Assembly: GCF_021129195.1 (NCBI RefSeq)
Contig: NZ_JAJOHW010000108.1
Coordinates: forward strand, 1-64,000
Source of the DNA: Chromobacterium aquaticum
GTDB lineage: Bacteria; Pseudomonadota; Gammaproteobacteria; Burkholderiales; Chromobacteriaceae
Direction of reading: 5' to 3'
DNA length: 64,000 bases
Shown here: positions 38,102 to 46,334 of the stretch, in pieces
How the letters are laid out: the number at the start of each line of letters is the position of its first letter
Position numbering within the stretch: the stretch's first letter is position 1
Position numbers and translations under genes: made by a program
Notes under the pieces: model-generated
Database searches by the model: none
Seen by the model: only the letters and a program-made list of their open reading frames with translations
What the model was told of the DNA's origin: nothing

Positions 38102-38130
38102 ACCTGTCCTTAATAACAGTTAAAACAGGT
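38102..38130. promoter_or_regulatory. Inverted repeat ACCTGT-N17-ACAGGT upstream of chitinase
   Basis: Perfect six-base arms separated by 17 bases of AT-rich sequence, about 150 bases before the chitinase start. The size suits a dimeric regulator. No known operator is matched. Confidence 0.35.
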
Positions 38131-38427
38131 CAAAAGTATTGCCTTACGTCGCCGACAATACAGCCAGCTCCAACAAGCCGGAACAAGCCTGAGCTTAAGT
38201 GAATTTCAATGAATTTAACGCAAGAACCACCATGGGCAAGGTGGAAATGGGAGTCTTCCAGCAGGCATTACAGCGCGGCGCCGCGGAGAAGGGGAACTTG
38301 AGAATGCCTGTTGGCAATTTGAGACAGAAACAACACGGCAATAGCATTGGCTTCATAAAACCATGCCACTACAAAACCATTAAATTTTCAATGGCATCCG
38401 AAACGGGAATCGCCCACGGCTCCGGAA

Positions 38428-38456
38428 ATGCAAAGAGGAGGCCGAAGCCTCCTCCC
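38428..38456 (-). terminator. Terminator of the Asr-like gene
   Basis: Minus strand GAGGAGGC-TTCG-GCCTCCTC followed by TTTGCATTT; a UUCG-capped stem 26 bases after the stop codon. Confidence 0.85.
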
Positions 38457-38480
38457 GATACCCTGCCTGTAGCCGCAGAA

Positions 38481-38738
38481 TCAAGCCGCTTTTTTCACGT
38501 GCGCTTTTTTGTGATGCTGCTTCTTCACGTGTTTCTTGGCGGCTTGGGCTTTTTGCGCGGCCGGAGTGGAAGCTGCCTTTTTGGCATGCTTCTTATGATG
38601 ATGTTTCTTGGCGTGATGCTTCTTGGCGTGCGCCGGAGCGGCGGCCTTGGCGGCCGGGCCGGAAGCGTCGGCGGCGAAGGTGGCGGCTGAAGTCAGGCCG
38701 ATTACGGAAGCCAGGATCAGTGCGGCGATCTTTTTCAT
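38481..38738 (-). CDS. asr: Asr-like acid-shock protein
   Basis: The 85-residue secreted protein has a signal peptide (MKKIAALILASVIGLTSAATFA, cleavage about residue 22), then a mature chain almost wholly Ala, Lys and His. It includes TPAAQKAQAAKKH, the repeat signature of enteric Asr (acid-shock RNA protein). The basic periplasmic peptide is thought to buffer or protect the envelope at low pH. ATG preceded by GGAGA; a longer in-frame start lacks these features. It has its own terminator. Low-complexity composition makes homology less certain than for normal genes. Confidence 0.75.
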   Translation of the reverse strand: MKKIAALILASVIGLTSAATFAADASGPAAKAAAPAHAKKHHAKKHHHKKHAKKAASTPAAQKAQAAKKHVKKQHHKKAHVKKAA

Positions 38739-38872
38739 GGTGATTCTCCAAGTCTGCGACTTATCGGTTGTCAGGGCACCGTCCTGGTGCATCCTTGAAT
38801 TCATCATATGCAAGCCGCCTCGCCGTAGTCTGTGAGGCCTGTGTTAAATCATGTAACCGATCGTACAAGCGC

Positions 38873-40171
38873 TTAAACCTGCGCCGGCTCCTTGGCCACC
38901 ACCCGCGTCACCAGGATCTGGTCGATCTTGTGATTGTCGATGTCCACCACCTCGAACTTGTAGCCGGCGTATTGCACGCAATCGGTGCGGCGCGGAATCT
39001 TGCGCAGCATATACATCATGAAGCCAGCCACGGTTTCGTAGTTCTGATCGTCCGGCAGCTCATCGATCTCCAGCACTCGCAATACATCTTCCACCGGCGT
39101 GATGCCGTCCACCAACCAGGAGTTTTCGTCGCGCTTGACGATCTGCTCTTCCTGACCCTGGCCCACCAGATCGCCCATCACCGTGGACATCACGTCATTG
39201 AGCGTGATCAGGCCAACGACGAAAGCATATTCATTCAAGATCACCGCGAAATCCTCGCGCGTGCCCTTGAACTGATCCAGCGACTCGGACAGGGTCAAGG
39301 AATCCGGGATCAAGAGCACGGTCTTCAACAAGCCCGGTTCCTTCAGCGAGATCGCGCGGCCCGCCAGCACCCGGCGCAGCAAATCCTTGGAATCGACGTA
39401 ACCGACCACATTATCGATACCGTTGTCGCACACCAGGAACTTGGAATGCGGCTGCTCGGCCACCTTGGACTTGATGCTGTCCTCCGCCTCGTCCAGCGTG
39501 AAATAGATGATGCTCTCGCGCGGCGTCATCGACGACGGCACCAGCCGGCTTTCCAGCTCGAACACATTCTCGATGACCTGATGTTCCTGCCGATGCAGCA
39601 CGCCGGCTTCGGCGCCAGCGTCCATCATCGCCGAAATATCGTCACTGGTGATCTCGTCGCGCGGGCTGGTGGGCATGCCCACCAGGCGCAGCAACAGGCC
39701 GGACAACTCGTTGAACAGCCACACCAGCGGCTTGAACAGCAGCACCATGAACAACATCGGCCGCACGATGCGCACCGCCACCGTCTCCGCCGCCACCATG
39801 CCCAGACGCTTGGGCGTCAAGTCGGCGAACAGGATGAACAAGCTGGTCACCAACAGGAAGGATGCCAGGAAGCCCAGGCTCTGCGCCAAATCCGGCGACA
39901 GGAAAAACCCCAATACACGGGCGAAGAAGGGCGTGAACGCCGCTTCGCCGACGATGCCGCCCAGGATGGCCACCGCATTGACGCCTATCTGCACCACGGT
40001 GAAGAAATGGCCGGGATGCTCCTGCAAGGCCAGCACTTTTTCGGCATTGGCATTGCCTTCGTCCACCATTTGGCGCAAGCGAATCTTGCGCGAAGCCGCC
40101 AGCGAAATTTCCGACACCGAAAAAAAGGCGCTGGCCAGAATCAGCGCCAAGATAATCATCATATCCGTCAT
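38873..40171 (-). CDS. CNNM/HlyC-CorC family membrane protein (ion efflux, PaeA/YtfL-like)
   Basis: The 432 residues contain an N-terminal DUF21/CNNM membrane domain with four helices (about 1-185; ALILASAFFSVSEISLAASR, FADLTPKRLG). Paired CBS domains occupy about 200-330 (MTPRESIIYF, GYVDSKDLL, LNEYAFVVGLITLNDVM) and a CorC_HlyC domain about 345-432. The family exports Mg/Co or polyamines. ATG at 40171 follows GGAGAG; an upstream GTG overlaps that site and was rejected. Confidence 0.9.
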   Translation of the reverse strand: MTDMMIILALILASAFFSVSEISLAASRKIRLRQMVDEGNANAEKVLALQEHPGHFFTVVQIGVNAVAILGGIVGEAAFTPFFARVLGFFLSPDLAQSLGFLASFLLVTSLFILFADLTPKRLGMVAAETVAVRIVRPMLFMVLLFKPLVWLFNELSGLLLRLVGMPTSPRDEITSDDISAMMDAGAEAGVLHRQEHQVIENVFELESRLVPSSMTPRESIIYFTLDEAEDSIKSKVAEQPHSKFLVCDNGIDNVVGYVDSKDLLRRVLAGRAISLKEPGLLKTVLLIPDSLTLSESLDQFKGTREDFAVILNEYAFVVGLITLNDVMSTVMGDLVGQGQEEQIVKRDENSWLVDGITPVEDVLRVLEIDELPDDQNYETVAGFMMYMLRKIPRRTDCVQYAGYKFEVVDIDNHKIDQILVTRVVAKEPAQV

Positions 40172-40349
40172 CAAGCTCTCCACTCTTGCCCATCGCAGCG
40201 CCTGAACACCGCTGCAGGCGGGCTAGGGCAGAAGGCATGATAAATAGTTCAAATCATAATTTCTGTAATGATAGCAGCGAACCGTGGTTTCACCGAAGCC
40301 CACGGCAACCGTTACAATGACCGCTCCACATTTCAGTAAGGCCGCAACC

Positions 40350-41015
40350 ATGGATTGTGAATTGTGCCAGGCTCCAGCCGGGCAACTACTGCATGAAGAC
40401 GAGCGCCTCAGAGTGCTGTTGGTGGACGAGGCCGGCTACCCTGGCTTCTGCCGCGTGATCTGGAAGGCCCATGTCCGCGAGATGAGCGACCTTTCCGATA
40501 AAGACCGCCTACACTTGCTCGACTGGGTCCAATATACCGAAGCCGCGCTGCGCCACATTCTAAAGCCGGCCAAGATCAACCTGGCCAGCCTGGGCAATAT
40601 GGTTCCCCACCTCCACTGGCACGTGATTCCGCGCTTCGAAGACGACGCCCACTTTCCCGCCCCGATCTGGGCCGCCGCGCGCCGCGATGGCGCGGTACGC
40701 CACTGGCCAGACCTGGCCGGACAACTGCGCTCACAACTAGCCGACGCCGCCAGCCATTGCTGGCTGAACTATCAAATCCAGGTGACCCAGGTTCCGGACG
40801 GGCTGGAAGGCGCCGATCTGGCCTGCTACCGCTTCTTCGCCGAATCCGGCCTGGCCTGGCCGGTGGACGGCGTGGATGCCGACGGCCGCCACTGGCTGGC
40901 GCTGCGCCGCGTCGACGACAACGGAGCTAGCAGTGTCGAGACACTGCGGCTGGAGGCCGGCAGCTACCGCCTGGTCCCCGGCGTCCCGTCCTACCAAGCC
41001 ACGTTGCTGCGCTGA
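40350..41015 (+). CDS. HIT-family protein with C-terminal extension
   Basis: The 221 residues start MDCELCQAPAG, with a CxxC pair. The HIT domain (about 1-125) ends with the histidine triad HLHWHVIPR (about 87-95), as in nucleotide hydrolases. After it comes an unusual segment of about 95 residues (from SHCWLNYQIQV to QATLLR) that I do not recognise. Single HIT proteins are normally 110-140 residues long. An upstream in-frame ATG at about 40,317 has no ribosome site. It lies 30 bases before the sulfurtransferase gene on the same strand. Confidence 0.85.
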   Translation: MDCELCQAPAGQLLHEDERLRVLLVDEAGYPGFCRVIWKAHVREMSDLSDKDRLHLLDWVQYTEAALRHILKPAKINLASLGNMVPHLHWHVIPRFEDDAHFPAPIWAAARRDGAVRHWPDLAGQLRSQLADAASHCWLNYQIQVTQVPDGLEGADLACYRFFAESGLAWPVDGVDADGRHWLALRRVDDNGASSVETLRLEAGSYRLVPGVPSYQATLLR

Positions 41016-41044
41016 GCAGCCAGACTCCATTCAAGAGGTATGCC

Positions 41045-41881
41045 ATGTACCAAACGCTGATTTCCGCCGAACAACTGGCCACTCTGCCCGATGAAAACCT
41101 GGTGATCCTGGATTGCCGCTTCCGGCTTGAGCAGCCGGACTACGGCCTGGCCGCCTACGAGGCCGGCCACCTGCCCGGCGCTCACTACCTGCACCTGGAC
41201 TACCACCTGTCCGGCAGCAAGACCGGCGACAACGGCCGCCACCCTTTGCCAGACGGCAGCCGGCTGGCGGTGGACCTGGGCGCCATCGGCGTGACGCCGG
41301 GCACCCAGGTGGTCGCCTACGACGATATGGCCGGACAATACGCCGCCCGTGCCTGGTGGCTGCTGCGTTGGCTCGGTCATCCCGCCGTCGCCGTGCTCGA
41401 CGGCGGCATCGCCGCCTGGAGCCAGGCCGGCCACGCGCTCAGCAGCGAAGCCGGGCAGCGCCGTCCCTGCCGCTTCTCCGTCCGCGCGCCACTGGTGGAT
41501 AGCGTCGACGCCGCGGCCGTGCTGACCAATATAGAGCAGCCCGCCTTCACCGTGGTGGATGCCCGCTCCGCCGAGCGCTTCCGCGGCGAAGGCGAGACGC
41601 TGGACCCGGTGGGCGGCCACATTCCCGGCGCGGCCAACCGCTTCTTCATGCACAACGTCGACGCCGAAAATCGCTTCAAGAGCGCGCAGCAGCTACGCGC
41701 CGAATGGCAGGCACTGCTCGGTGAATTCGATCCAGCCTCCATCGTCCACCAGTGCGGCTCCGGCGTCACCGCCTGCCATAATCTGCTGGCGATGAGCCAT
41801 GCCGGCTTCGCGGGCAGCCGGCTCTACCCCGGCTCCTGGAGCGAATGGTGCAGCGATCCGGCGCGGCCGGTTGAGCGCTGA
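41045..41881 (+). CDS. sseA: Two-domain sulfurtransferase (rhodanese / 3-mercaptopyruvate type)
   Basis: The 278 residues form two rhodanese domains: an inactive N-terminal one (ILDCRFRLEQPDYG..GHLPGAHYLHLDYHLSG) and an active C-terminal one with the persulfide loop CGSGVTAC (Cys near 237). The CGSGVT loop favours mercaptopyruvate sulfurtransferase, although thiosulfate use cannot be excluded. AGAGGT precedes the ATG. It is convergent with the hydrolase gene, seven bases away. Confidence 0.93.
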   Translation: MYQTLISAEQLATLPDENLVILDCRFRLEQPDYGLAAYEAGHLPGAHYLHLDYHLSGSKTGDNGRHPLPDGSRLAVDLGAIGVTPGTQVVAYDDMAGQYAARAWWLLRWLGHPAVAVLDGGIAAWSQAGHALSSEAGQRRPCRFSVRAPLVDSVDAAAVLTNIEQPAFTVVDARSAERFRGEGETLDPVGGHIPGAANRFFMHNVDAENRFKSAQQLRAEWQALLGEFDPASIVHQCGSGVTACHNLLAMSHAGFAGSRLYPGSWSEWCSDPARPVER

Positions 41882-41887
41882 GCCCGC

Positions 41888-42481
41888 TCAAGCCAGCATC
41901 AGTTCCTGCAGCAAATCCTGGCCGAAGCGCCACTGCCCCAGCCGCGCGGCGCTGCCCAGGTGTCCATGCGCGCCGGCGTCGACCAAGGGACAGCCCCAGG
42001 CTTGCGCCATCGCTTCGGCCTCGGCCATGTCGCAGAACAGGTCGTCGCGACTGGCCACCAATAAGGCCGGCGCGGACAAGCGCAGCGTCGGCGCATTAAA
42101 GCCGGCGAAAGCGGGCAAGGGCGCGTCCTCCGGCAGTTCGCCGCTGGCGCGCGCCCGTATCTCGCTGATCGGCAAGGCCGGCGGTGCCACCAGCAACAGC
42201 CCTTGCAGCCGCTTCTGTTCGCGCAGCGACAAGGTTCGCAGCCAGGCCGCCGCCGCATGGCAGCCCAGGCTGTGCGCCGCCAGCATCCAGCGGCCCGGCA
42301 CCTGTTCCAAGGTACGCCGGATACCGTCCACCCAGGCTTCGCATTCCGGGTAGAGCCAGTCGTCCTGCTCCACCCGGCGCGCCAGCGGATAGCTGCGCTC
42401 CCAGGCGGTCTGCCAATGCTCCGCTCCGGAGTTGCCCCAGCCCGGCACCGTGATCAAGGTGATGTCGTCCTCGTCCAACAT
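41888..42481 (-). CDS. RBBP9/YdeN-type alpha/beta hydrolase
   Basis: The 197-residue serine hydrolase has the nucleophile in LAAHSLGCHAAA (Ser near 71), an acid in LLVASRDDLFC and His in GAHGHLGSAARL. The N-terminal VPGWGNSGAEHWQTAWE is typical of this single-domain family. Substrate unknown. The ATG overlaps the upstream xthA stop by one base (TGATG), so it is translated together with xthA. Confidence 0.9.
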   Translation of the reverse strand: MLDEDDITLITVPGWGNSGAEHWQTAWERSYPLARRVEQDDWLYPECEAWVDGIRRTLEQVPGRWMLAAHSLGCHAAAAWLRTLSLREQKRLQGLLLVAPPALPISEIRARASGELPEDAPLPAFAGFNAPTLRLSAPALLVASRDDLFCDMAEAEAMAQAWGCPLVDAGAHGHLGSAARLGQWRFGQDLLQELMLA

Positions 42482-43257
42482 CACAGGCTACGCTCGTAAT
42501 CGACGATCAGCGGCGCATGGTCGGAAAACTTCTCGTCCTTGTACACCGAGGCGTTGCGCGCCAGCGCCATCAGCGACGGGGTCACGATGTGATAATCGAT
42601 GCGCCAGCCCACGTCCTTGGCGTAAGCCTGACCGCGATTGCTCCACCAGGTGTAGCCCGGCGTGTCCGGGTACAGGCTGCGCCAGGCGTCGCACCAGCCG
42701 ACACGGCCCAGCAAATCGGTCATCCAGGCGCGCTCTTCCGGCAGGAAGCCGGAGTTCTTCAGGTTGCCCTTCCAGTTTTTCAGGTCGATCTCATGGTGGG
42801 CGATGTTCCAATCGCCGCAGATCACGATGTCGCGACCGGCCGCGCGCAGTGTTTCCAGATGCGGCATGAACACGTCGAGAAAGTCGAATTTCACTTGCTG
42901 GCGCTCGTCGCTGCTGGAGCCGGATGGCAGATACAGCGAGATCACGCTGAGATTGCCGAAATCCAGTTGCAGGAAACGGCCTTCGGCATCGATCCAGTCC
43001 ACGCCCAGCCCTTCCACCACCGCGTCCGGCAGATGGCGGGTGTACAGGCCAACGCCGCTATAGCCCTTCTTCTCCGCATAATGGAAATAGCCGGTCATCC
43101 CATCCGGCTGGCGCATGCGCTCTGACAAGTCGCCAGCCTGGGCCTTCAGTTCCTGCACGCAGACAAAGTCGGCGTCCATGCCGGCCAGCCAGTCGAAGAA
43201 ACCTTTTTTATCGGCGGAACGGATGCCGTTCAAATTGGCGGAAACGATTCGAAGCAA
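42481..43257 (-). CDS. xthA: Exodeoxyribonuclease III (AP endonuclease)
   Basis: Base-excision repair enzyme cutting at abasic sites. The 258 residues start RIVSANLNGIRSA after an unusual TTG codon at 43257. I chose this because GGGAGA lies just upstream and family members begin here. Catalytic elements are CVQELKAQ (Glu), GDWNIAHHEIDLKN (Asp/Asn pair) and the C-terminal FSDHAPLIVDY (Asp-His). It is divergent from pyrE and coupled to the hydrolase gene. Confidence 0.95.
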   Translation of the reverse strand: MLRIVSANLNGIRSADKKGFFDWLAGMDADFVCVQELKAQAGDLSERMRQPDGMTGYFHYAEKKGYSGVGLYTRHLPDAVVEGLGVDWIDAEGRFLQLDFGNLSVISLYLPSGSSSDERQQVKFDFLDVFMPHLETLRAAGRDIVICGDWNIAHHEIDLKNWKGNLKNSGFLPEERAWMTDLLGRVGWCDAWRSLYPDTPGYTWWSNRGQAYAKDVGWRIDYHIVTPSLMALARNASVYKDEKFSDHAPLIVDYERSL

Positions 43258-43331
43258 GAGAGTCTCCCGTGATATGCTTGCCGGCAATTTTTTCAGCCGT
43301 TCAAACAGTTAACAGTTAATAAGGAGTAATG

Positions 43332-43976
43332 ATGAGCGATTTCCGTCAGGATTTTATTCGTTTTGCGCTCGACAAGCAGGTTTTGAAGTTTGGCGAGTTC
43401 ATCACCAAGGCCGGCCGCAAGTCTCCCTACTTCTTCAATGCCGGCCTGTTCAACGACGGTCTGTCCACTTTGCACTTGTCCCGCTTCTACGCCAAGTCGA
43501 TACTGGAAAACGGCCTGCAGTTCGACATGCTGTTCGGCCCGGCCTATAAAGGCATCATCCTGGCCGCTGGCGCGTGCATGGCCATGGCCGAGCAAGGCCG
43601 CAACCTGCCCTTCGCCTACAACCGCAAGGAAGCCAAGGACCATGGCGAAGGCGGCACCCTGGTGGGGGCGCCGCTGCAAGGCAAGGTGCTGATCATAGAC
43701 GATGTGATCTCGGCCGGCACCTCGGTGCGTGAATCGGTGCAGCTGATCCGCGCCGCTGGCGCCGAACCGGCCGGAGTGGCCATCGCGCTGGACCGCATGG
43801 AGCGCGGCAGCGGTGAGTTGTCCGCGGTGCAGGAAGTCGCTCAGCAGCATGGCCTGCCGGTCATCGCCATCGCCACGCTGAAAGACCTGCTCGGCTTCCT
43901 GGAACACAGCCCGGAACTGGCGGCGCACCTGGACGCGGTGCGCGCCTACCGGGCGCAATACGGAGTCAACGACTGA
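43332..43976 (+). CDS. pyrE: Orotate phosphoribosyltransferase PyrE
   Basis: De novo pyrimidine synthesis: orotate plus PRPP gives OMP. The 214 residues include [17 protein letters not shown], the flexible-loop lysines in [13 protein letters not shown] and the PRPP motif [13 protein letters not shown] (about 119-131). Two adjacent ATGs exist; the second (43332) is correctly spaced from AAGGAG. Its stop overlaps the next start (TGATG). Confidence 0.96.
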   Translation: MSDFRQDFIRFALDKQVLKFGEFITKAGRKSPYFFNAGLFNDGLSTLHLSRFYAKSILENGLQFDMLFGPAYKGIILAAGACMAMAEQGRNLPFAYNRKEAKDHGEGGTLVGAPLQGKVLIIDDVISAGTSVRESVQLIRAAGAEPAGVAIALDRMERGSGELSAVQEVAQQHGLPVIAIATLKDLLGFLEHSPELAAHLDAVRAYRAQYGVND

Positions 43977-44566
43977 TGAAAACGCTTGCCGGACTGCTAC
44001 TGCTGCTGGGAACCGCCGCCAATGCCGGCGGCCTCTACAAGTGGGTGGACGAGTCCGGCAAGGTTCATTACAGCGACTCCCCGCCGCTGCAGAGCCAGCA
44101 GCAGGGCGTCGCCGAGCTCTCCAAGCAGGGCACCGTCACCAAGCCGGCGGAAAGCCCCGCCGCGCGCCAGGCGCGCGAAGCCGCCGAGGCCGCGCAAAAA
44201 CAACACGACGTCCAACGCTTGGAAAACACCCGCCGCGACAACGCGCTGGTGGAAAGCTACGCCAGCCTGCAACAGCTGCAAGCCGAGCGCGCCAAGCAGC
44301 AGGCCGTGCTGCAAAGTGCGCTGGACGCGCTGCAGCTGCGCGCTCAAGGACTGGCGATGCAAGTCCGCAATACCCAGCAAGACATCGCGCAAAGCCAGCG
44401 CAACAAGCAAGCGCCGCCGCAAAACAGCCTGCGCAATCTGAAAGTGCTGCAGGCCGAACAACAGGATCTGGCCAAGCAGATTACCGTCAAGCAACAGGAA
44501 CTGGCGGCTTTTCGCCAGAAAACCCAGAACGACCTCAGCCGCTATCGCCAACTGCGCGGTGAATAA
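43976..44566 (+). CDS. DUF4124-domain secreted coiled-coil protein
   Basis: The 196 residues have a signal peptide (cleavage after TAANA), then the DUF4124 motif GGLYKWVDESGKVHYSDSPP (about 19-38). The remainder is Gln/Ala/Lys-rich and predicted coiled coil to the end. DUF4124 proteins are common periplasmic proteins of proteobacteria with no proven function. The start overlaps the pyrE stop by one base, so its translation depends on pyrE. Confidence 0.85.
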   Translation: MKTLAGLLLLLGTAANAGGLYKWVDESGKVHYSDSPPLQSQQQGVAELSKQGTVTKPAESPAARQAREAAEAAQKQHDVQRLENTRRDNALVESYASLQQLQAERAKQQAVLQSALDALQLRAQGLAMQVRNTQQDIAQSQRNKQAPPQNSLRNLKVLQAEQQDLAKQITVKQQELAAFRQKTQNDLSRYRQLRGE

Positions 44567-44610
44567 GACTTGGCGCCGCGAAGCTTCTCACAACAAGCCT
44601 AAGGCCGCTG

Positions 44611-44940
44611 TTATTGGCCGCCTTCCTTGCGCTGCCAAGCCTCGTTCAAGGCCTTGGTGGCCGCCTCGCTAGCCTGCGCCGCCGCCGCTTGAGCGGTCTT
44701 GGCCGCCTCCAGTTCGGTATTCGCGCCACTCAGCCCAGCCTGGGCATCCGCCAGCCGCTGCTCGGCTTTGGCCTTGTCCGTCTCCGCCTGCGTCAAGCGC
44801 GCATCGGCTTTCTGTTGCGCACCGCGTACCTGCTGGTAATACATCTGCGCCGCCAGCAATTGCTCATCCGCCGTCTGCGCCAGCGCCGGCATCGACAATA
44901 GCAAGCCCGCCAGCGCCGCGGCGATTCCGTTCACTTTCAT
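44611..44940 (-). CDS. Hypothetical secreted coiled-coil protein, 109 aa
   Basis: Signal peptide MKVNGIAAALAGLLLSMPALA followed by an Ala/Gln/Glu-rich helix (about 22-109). The helix has heptad-like repeats (AETDKAKAEQRLADAQAG), resembling small Lpp-like or TolC-helper coiled coils. No cysteine, so not a lipoprotein. It is convergent with the DUF4124 gene, which is also a coiled-coil periplasmic protein. Family not recognised. Confidence 0.75.
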   Translation of the reverse strand: MKVNGIAAALAGLLLSMPALAQTADEQLLAAQMYYQQVRGAQQKADARLTQAETDKAKAEQRLADAQAGLSGANTELEAAKTAQAAAAQASEAATKALNEAWQRKEGGQ

Positions 44941-45012
44941 CTCAGCTCCCGTTTTTCGGTTTCAACGACGCAAGCTTAACGCGGCCACCGGATTTTGGCT
45001 AAATCCCGACGC

Positions 45013-45402
45013 TCAGCCGACGGCGCGCGATGGCCGCGACAGCAGGTAGAGCAGGACGCTCAGCTCGATCGCCCCGACCAGCCACGGCACCCAATGCGGC
45101 GGCCGCGCCAACAGCAGGGCGGCGAACCCCGCGCCCATGCCCAGGCCGGCGAACCACTTGGCCTTGACCGGCACCACGCGCTGCTCGCGCCAAAGCCGCA
45201 GCGCCGGGCCGTAGCGCGGATGCGTGAGCAAACGCTGCTCCAGCCGCGGGGACGATTTGCTGAAACAGGCCAGCGCCAGGATCAGAAAGATCGTGGTCGG
45301 CATCACCGGCAGCAAGGCGCCTATCACGCCCAGCGCCAGCATCAGCATGCCGGCGCACAGATACAGCCAGCGCACCGCCGGGTGCCGCGCTCGCCCGCTC
45401 AA
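45013..45402 (-). CDS. ybaN: DUF454 (YbaN) inner-membrane protein
   Basis: The 129 residues contain the DUF454 signature GVIGALLPVMPTTIFLILALACFSKSSPR (about 25-53). Four hydrophobic segments are seen. The start is a TTG whose TTGA overlaps the heme oxygenase stop, with AGGTG just upstream. It is therefore coupled to the heme oxygenase gene and probably iron-regulated. Function of the family is not established. Confidence 0.87.
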   Translation of the reverse strand: MSGRARHPAVRWLYLCAGMLMLALGVIGALLPVMPTTIFLILALACFSKSSPRLEQRLLTHPRYGPALRLWREQRVVPVKAKWFAGLGMGAGFAALLLARPPHWVPWLVGAIELSVLLYLLSRPSRAVG

Positions 45403-45980
45403 GCGTACACCTGGTCCAGGTGGCTGTTCATGCAGGCGAAAGCGGCCACGGCGCCGGCGGTGACGCGTTGCTCGGCCGCCTCATCCAGCAGCAGGCCGTC
45501 CAACGCGGCGGTGAACGCGCGCCAGTGGCGGGCGCGGCCATCCGGATGGCCAGCCAGGTGGCGGGCGCCGCAATTCTCGTCCAGGCCCAATTTGCCGGCC
45601 AGCTTGTACAGAATGGCCGCGCCCAGCTTGGAGCCTTCCACCACGTAGAGCCAGCCCATCGCGCTGGCCACGTCCAGCGTGCTGCTGATCGGCGCTTCGC
45701 GCAATTCCGGCAGCGGCCGGTCCAGGTCCCGCAGATCGGCGGCGATACTGTCGTAACGGCGGCGCTCGGCCAGATCCGGGAACAGGCGGGCCAGCTCGGG
45801 GTTGTCGTACAGCGCGTCTGCATCGCGCAGGAAGCGGTATTGCGCCAACAGGAAGCGCGCGTAGTTTTCACGGGTGGCGAACGGCTGATTCGCCATGATG
45901 CGCTGGTCCAGCGCGTCGTGGGTTTCGTGGGTGCGGGCTTTCAGATCCTGGGTGCGGGTTTTCTCGACAACGGTAGTCAT
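45399..45980 (-). CDS. hemO: Heme oxygenase (bacterial HemO/PigA type)
   Basis: Cleaves heme to biliverdin, CO and iron. The 193 residues from the ATG at 45980 have the proximal His21 in KARTHETHDALDQRI and the distal-helix segment MGWLYVVEGSKLGAAILY, characteristic of this family. AGGAAA precedes the ATG; a longer in-frame extension reaches the promoter and was rejected. A Fur-box-like palindrome lies about 90-110 bases upstream, so expression is expected under iron limitation. No heme transporter lies beside it. Confidence 0.9.
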   Translation of the reverse strand: MTTVVEKTRTQDLKARTHETHDALDQRIMANQPFATRENYARFLLAQYRFLRDADALYDNPELARLFPDLAERRRYDSIAADLRDLDRPLPELREAPISSTLDVASAMGWLYVVEGSKLGAAILYKLAGKLGLDENCGARHLAGHPDGRARHWRAFTAALDGLLLDEAAEQRVTAGAVAAFACMNSHLDQVYA

Positions 45981-46058
45981 GCTCGTGTTTCCTGTTTGAT
46001 GCGAACCCGGCGCCTGCGCGCGGCGGCGAGGGCGCCGGGATGAGGCGATTAACTCGCC

Positions 46059-46091
46059 ATTATAATGCGAATGATTCTTACAATCATTATC
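46059..46091 (-). promoter_or_regulatory. Fur box and promoter of hemO-ybaN
   Basis: A perfect palindrome AATGATT-CTTAC-AATCATT (46070-46088), extending to ATC on one side, resembles the Fur consensus GATAATGATAATCATTATC. On the minus strand it is followed by TATAAT (46059-46064), so a bound Fur would cover the -35 region. Confidence 0.75.
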
Positions 46092-46184
46092 AAATTTACC
46101 ATAACGACGGCATGCTCGAGAGAAAGGCGCGCCACGACGGCCGATCAACGCTAATCAGAGAGGGGAAACACGAGGAGAACAGCG

Positions 46185-46218
46185 AAAAACAAAAAGGCCA
46201 GTTCTTGCGAACTGGCCT
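46185..46218 (-). terminator. Terminator of the tRNA-Lys array
   Basis: Minus strand AGGCCAGTTC-GCAA-GAACTGGCCT followed by TTTTTGTTTTT; a 10-bp perfect stem 14 bases after the last tRNA-Lys. Confidence 0.95.
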
Positions 46219-46231
46219 GATTGCTGTAAAT

Positions 46232-46307
46232 TGGTGGGTCGTGCGGGATTCGAACCTGCGACCAACGGATTAAAAGTCCGCTGCTCTACCAGCTGAGCTA
46301 ACGACCC
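46232..46307 (-). tRNA. tRNA-Lys (anticodon TTT), copy 3
   Basis: 76-nt cloverleaf with acceptor GGGTCGT / ACGACCC, encoded CCA, and anticodon loop CTTTTAA (TTT). Identical in sequence to the two upstream copies. Confidence 0.97.
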
Positions 46308-46334
46308 GATCCAGTATGCGCAGAAAGTTTTGAG

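Larger units (their letters stand above)
37952..38480. other. 529-base intergenic region upstream of the chitinase
   Basis: It contains the chitinase leader and an inverted repeat (38102-38130). An AT-richer segment lies at 38,300-38,400, and the asr terminator at its right end. Small open frames here have no ribosome site or family signal, and I regard them as non-coding. The region is long enough for a regulatory RNA, but I see no specific structure. Confidence 0.5.

Noticed and set aside
37952-38200. Quorum-sensing (CviR/lux-type) box upstream of chitinase
   Set aside because: No dyad approaching CTGNCC-N4-GGNCAG was found; only the ACCTGT/ACAGGT repeat with a 17-base gap, which does not fit.
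38199-38690. A plus-strand open frame of 163 codons between chitinase and asr
   Set aside because: No ribosome site, overlaps the asr gene and its terminator on the opposite strand, and no family similarity.
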